NCBI RefSeq assembly: GCF_001298525.1
Contig: NZ_CP012678.1
Coordinates: forward strand, 2,108,001-2,172,000
Reading direction: 5' to 3'
From: Psychrobacter urativorans
GTDB lineage: Bacteria > Pseudomonadota > Gammaproteobacteria > Pseudomonadales > Moraxellaceae
Length of the DNA stretch: 64,000 bases
Shown here: piece after piece, positions 63,670 to 64,000 of the stretch
Layout: the number at the start of each line of letters is the position of its first letter
How positions within the stretch are numbered: the stretch's first letter is position 1
The notes under the pieces: generated by a model
The model's database searches: none
Seen by the model: the letters and a program-made list of their open reading frames with translations, nothing else
What the model was told of the DNA's origin: nothing
Program-made: the position numbers and the translations under genes

Positions 63670-64000
63670 CAGGCGGATTTATCGTTGATTGTTTGAGTAA
63701 GCGATTGACTACTCAAGTCTTTAATATTCACCATTTCTTGCTTAACGGCTAAAGACACCGTGAAAATGCCAAAGCGGTCGATACGCATATCGAGCTTAGT
63801 AAAACCCGCTTGGGTGACCAATTGATCCATTTCCGCTTGCGAGCGGCAACGCATCACCCAATTGCTACCACGATGATTATTCAGAGTTTTACTAATAAAT
63901 TCTTGTTCAGGGTGCCAAGGTTGATTGGTGTAAAGCAGATAACCGCCTGCTGCTAAGCTGCTATGAATGCCAGTGAGTGCGGTACTTACCAAGGTATTGT
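63669..64000 (-). CDS. YnbC-like methyltransferase, C-terminal part, cut by window edge
   Basis: The frame stays open to the window edge. The text YLLYTNQPWHPEQEFISK, SNWVMRCRSQAEMDQLV, AGFTKLDMRIDRFGIFTVS resembles the C-terminus of the bifunctional alpha/beta hydrolase/SAM methyltransferase YnbC. The full protein lies beyond the window. It heads the minus-strand unit with patatin and SDR. Confidence 0.75.
   Translation of the reverse strand, partial: NTLVSTALTGIHSSLAAGGYLLYTNQPWHPEQEFISKTLNNHRGSNWVMRCRSQAEMDQLVTQAGFTKLDMRIDRFGIFTVSLAVKQEMVNIKDLSSQSLTQTINDKSA

Overview
The window reads as a chromosomal segment of a gammaproteobacterium of the family Moraxellaceae, most likely Psychrobacter. 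I base this on recognised protein families (FimX, MesX/MesD, TgpA cluster, EF-P/EpmB, small Sel1 proteins), on the AT-leaning base composition and on gene order; no database search was possible. Most of it is ordinary housekeeping and accessory chromosome. Between about 12.4 and 25.4 kb lies a disturbed zone with a tRNA gene, phage and IS scars and one clearly foreign GC-rich gene.

Layout. 1-12 kb: end of a hybrid histidine kinase; efp and its modifier epmB, divergent; a 640-residue unknown next to a FimX-type degenerate GGDEF/EAL protein; a lipoprotein cytochrome c; the MoxR-DUF58-TgpA transglutaminase cluster. 12-25.4 kb: tRNA-Val(GAC), a phage-like fragment, a Fic gene whose 5' end carries two in-frame stops, BenE transporter, small hydrophobic ORFs, an AraC regulator, a run of small unknown genes ending in a 50-residue, 12-cysteine metallothionein-like protein, then decayed IS3 and IS110 pieces around a GC-rich transglutaminase-like gene, and a hydantoin/allantoin-type unit (NCS1 permease and racemase) with a divergent GntR regulator and a striking operator array. 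25.5-36 kb: TSUP transporter, flavin reductase, MesD and MesX (folate-independent methionine synthase), an orphan NADAR-type antitoxin, HdeD-like and OmpA-like membrane proteins, a PAP2 phosphatase, an acidic repeat protein, a DMT exporter. 36-49 kb: D-cysteine desulfhydrase, bestrophin, nucleoside deaminase, PepSY protein with a two-component system, catalase, KtrB/KtrA potassium uptake with a DUF3124 lipoprotein, a Sel1 protein. 49-64 kb: VanX-type dipeptidase, LysR/pirin/GST group, DUF1345 protein, a second Sel1 protein, DUF1971 and TehB-like genes, and a lipid-metabolism cluster resembling E. coli ynbBCD with added patatin and SDR genes.

How genes work together. EpmB makes (R)-beta-lysine used to modify Lys34 of EF-P. 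MoxR, the DUF58 protein and TgpA form the usual periplasmic transglutaminase set. MesX and MesD, perhaps with the flavin reductase, make methionine without folate. The GntR factor probably controls the permease/racemase pair through four regularly spaced GTTAAC boxes. PepSY, response regulator and kinase form one envelope-sensing unit. The last five genes look like one divided module (two genes on +, three on -, convergent) for making or remodelling a phospholipid. The leads I would follow first are the Cys-rich miniprotein, the NADAR gene without its DarT toxin, the 13-bp-spaced operator array, and the expanded ynb-like lipid cluster.
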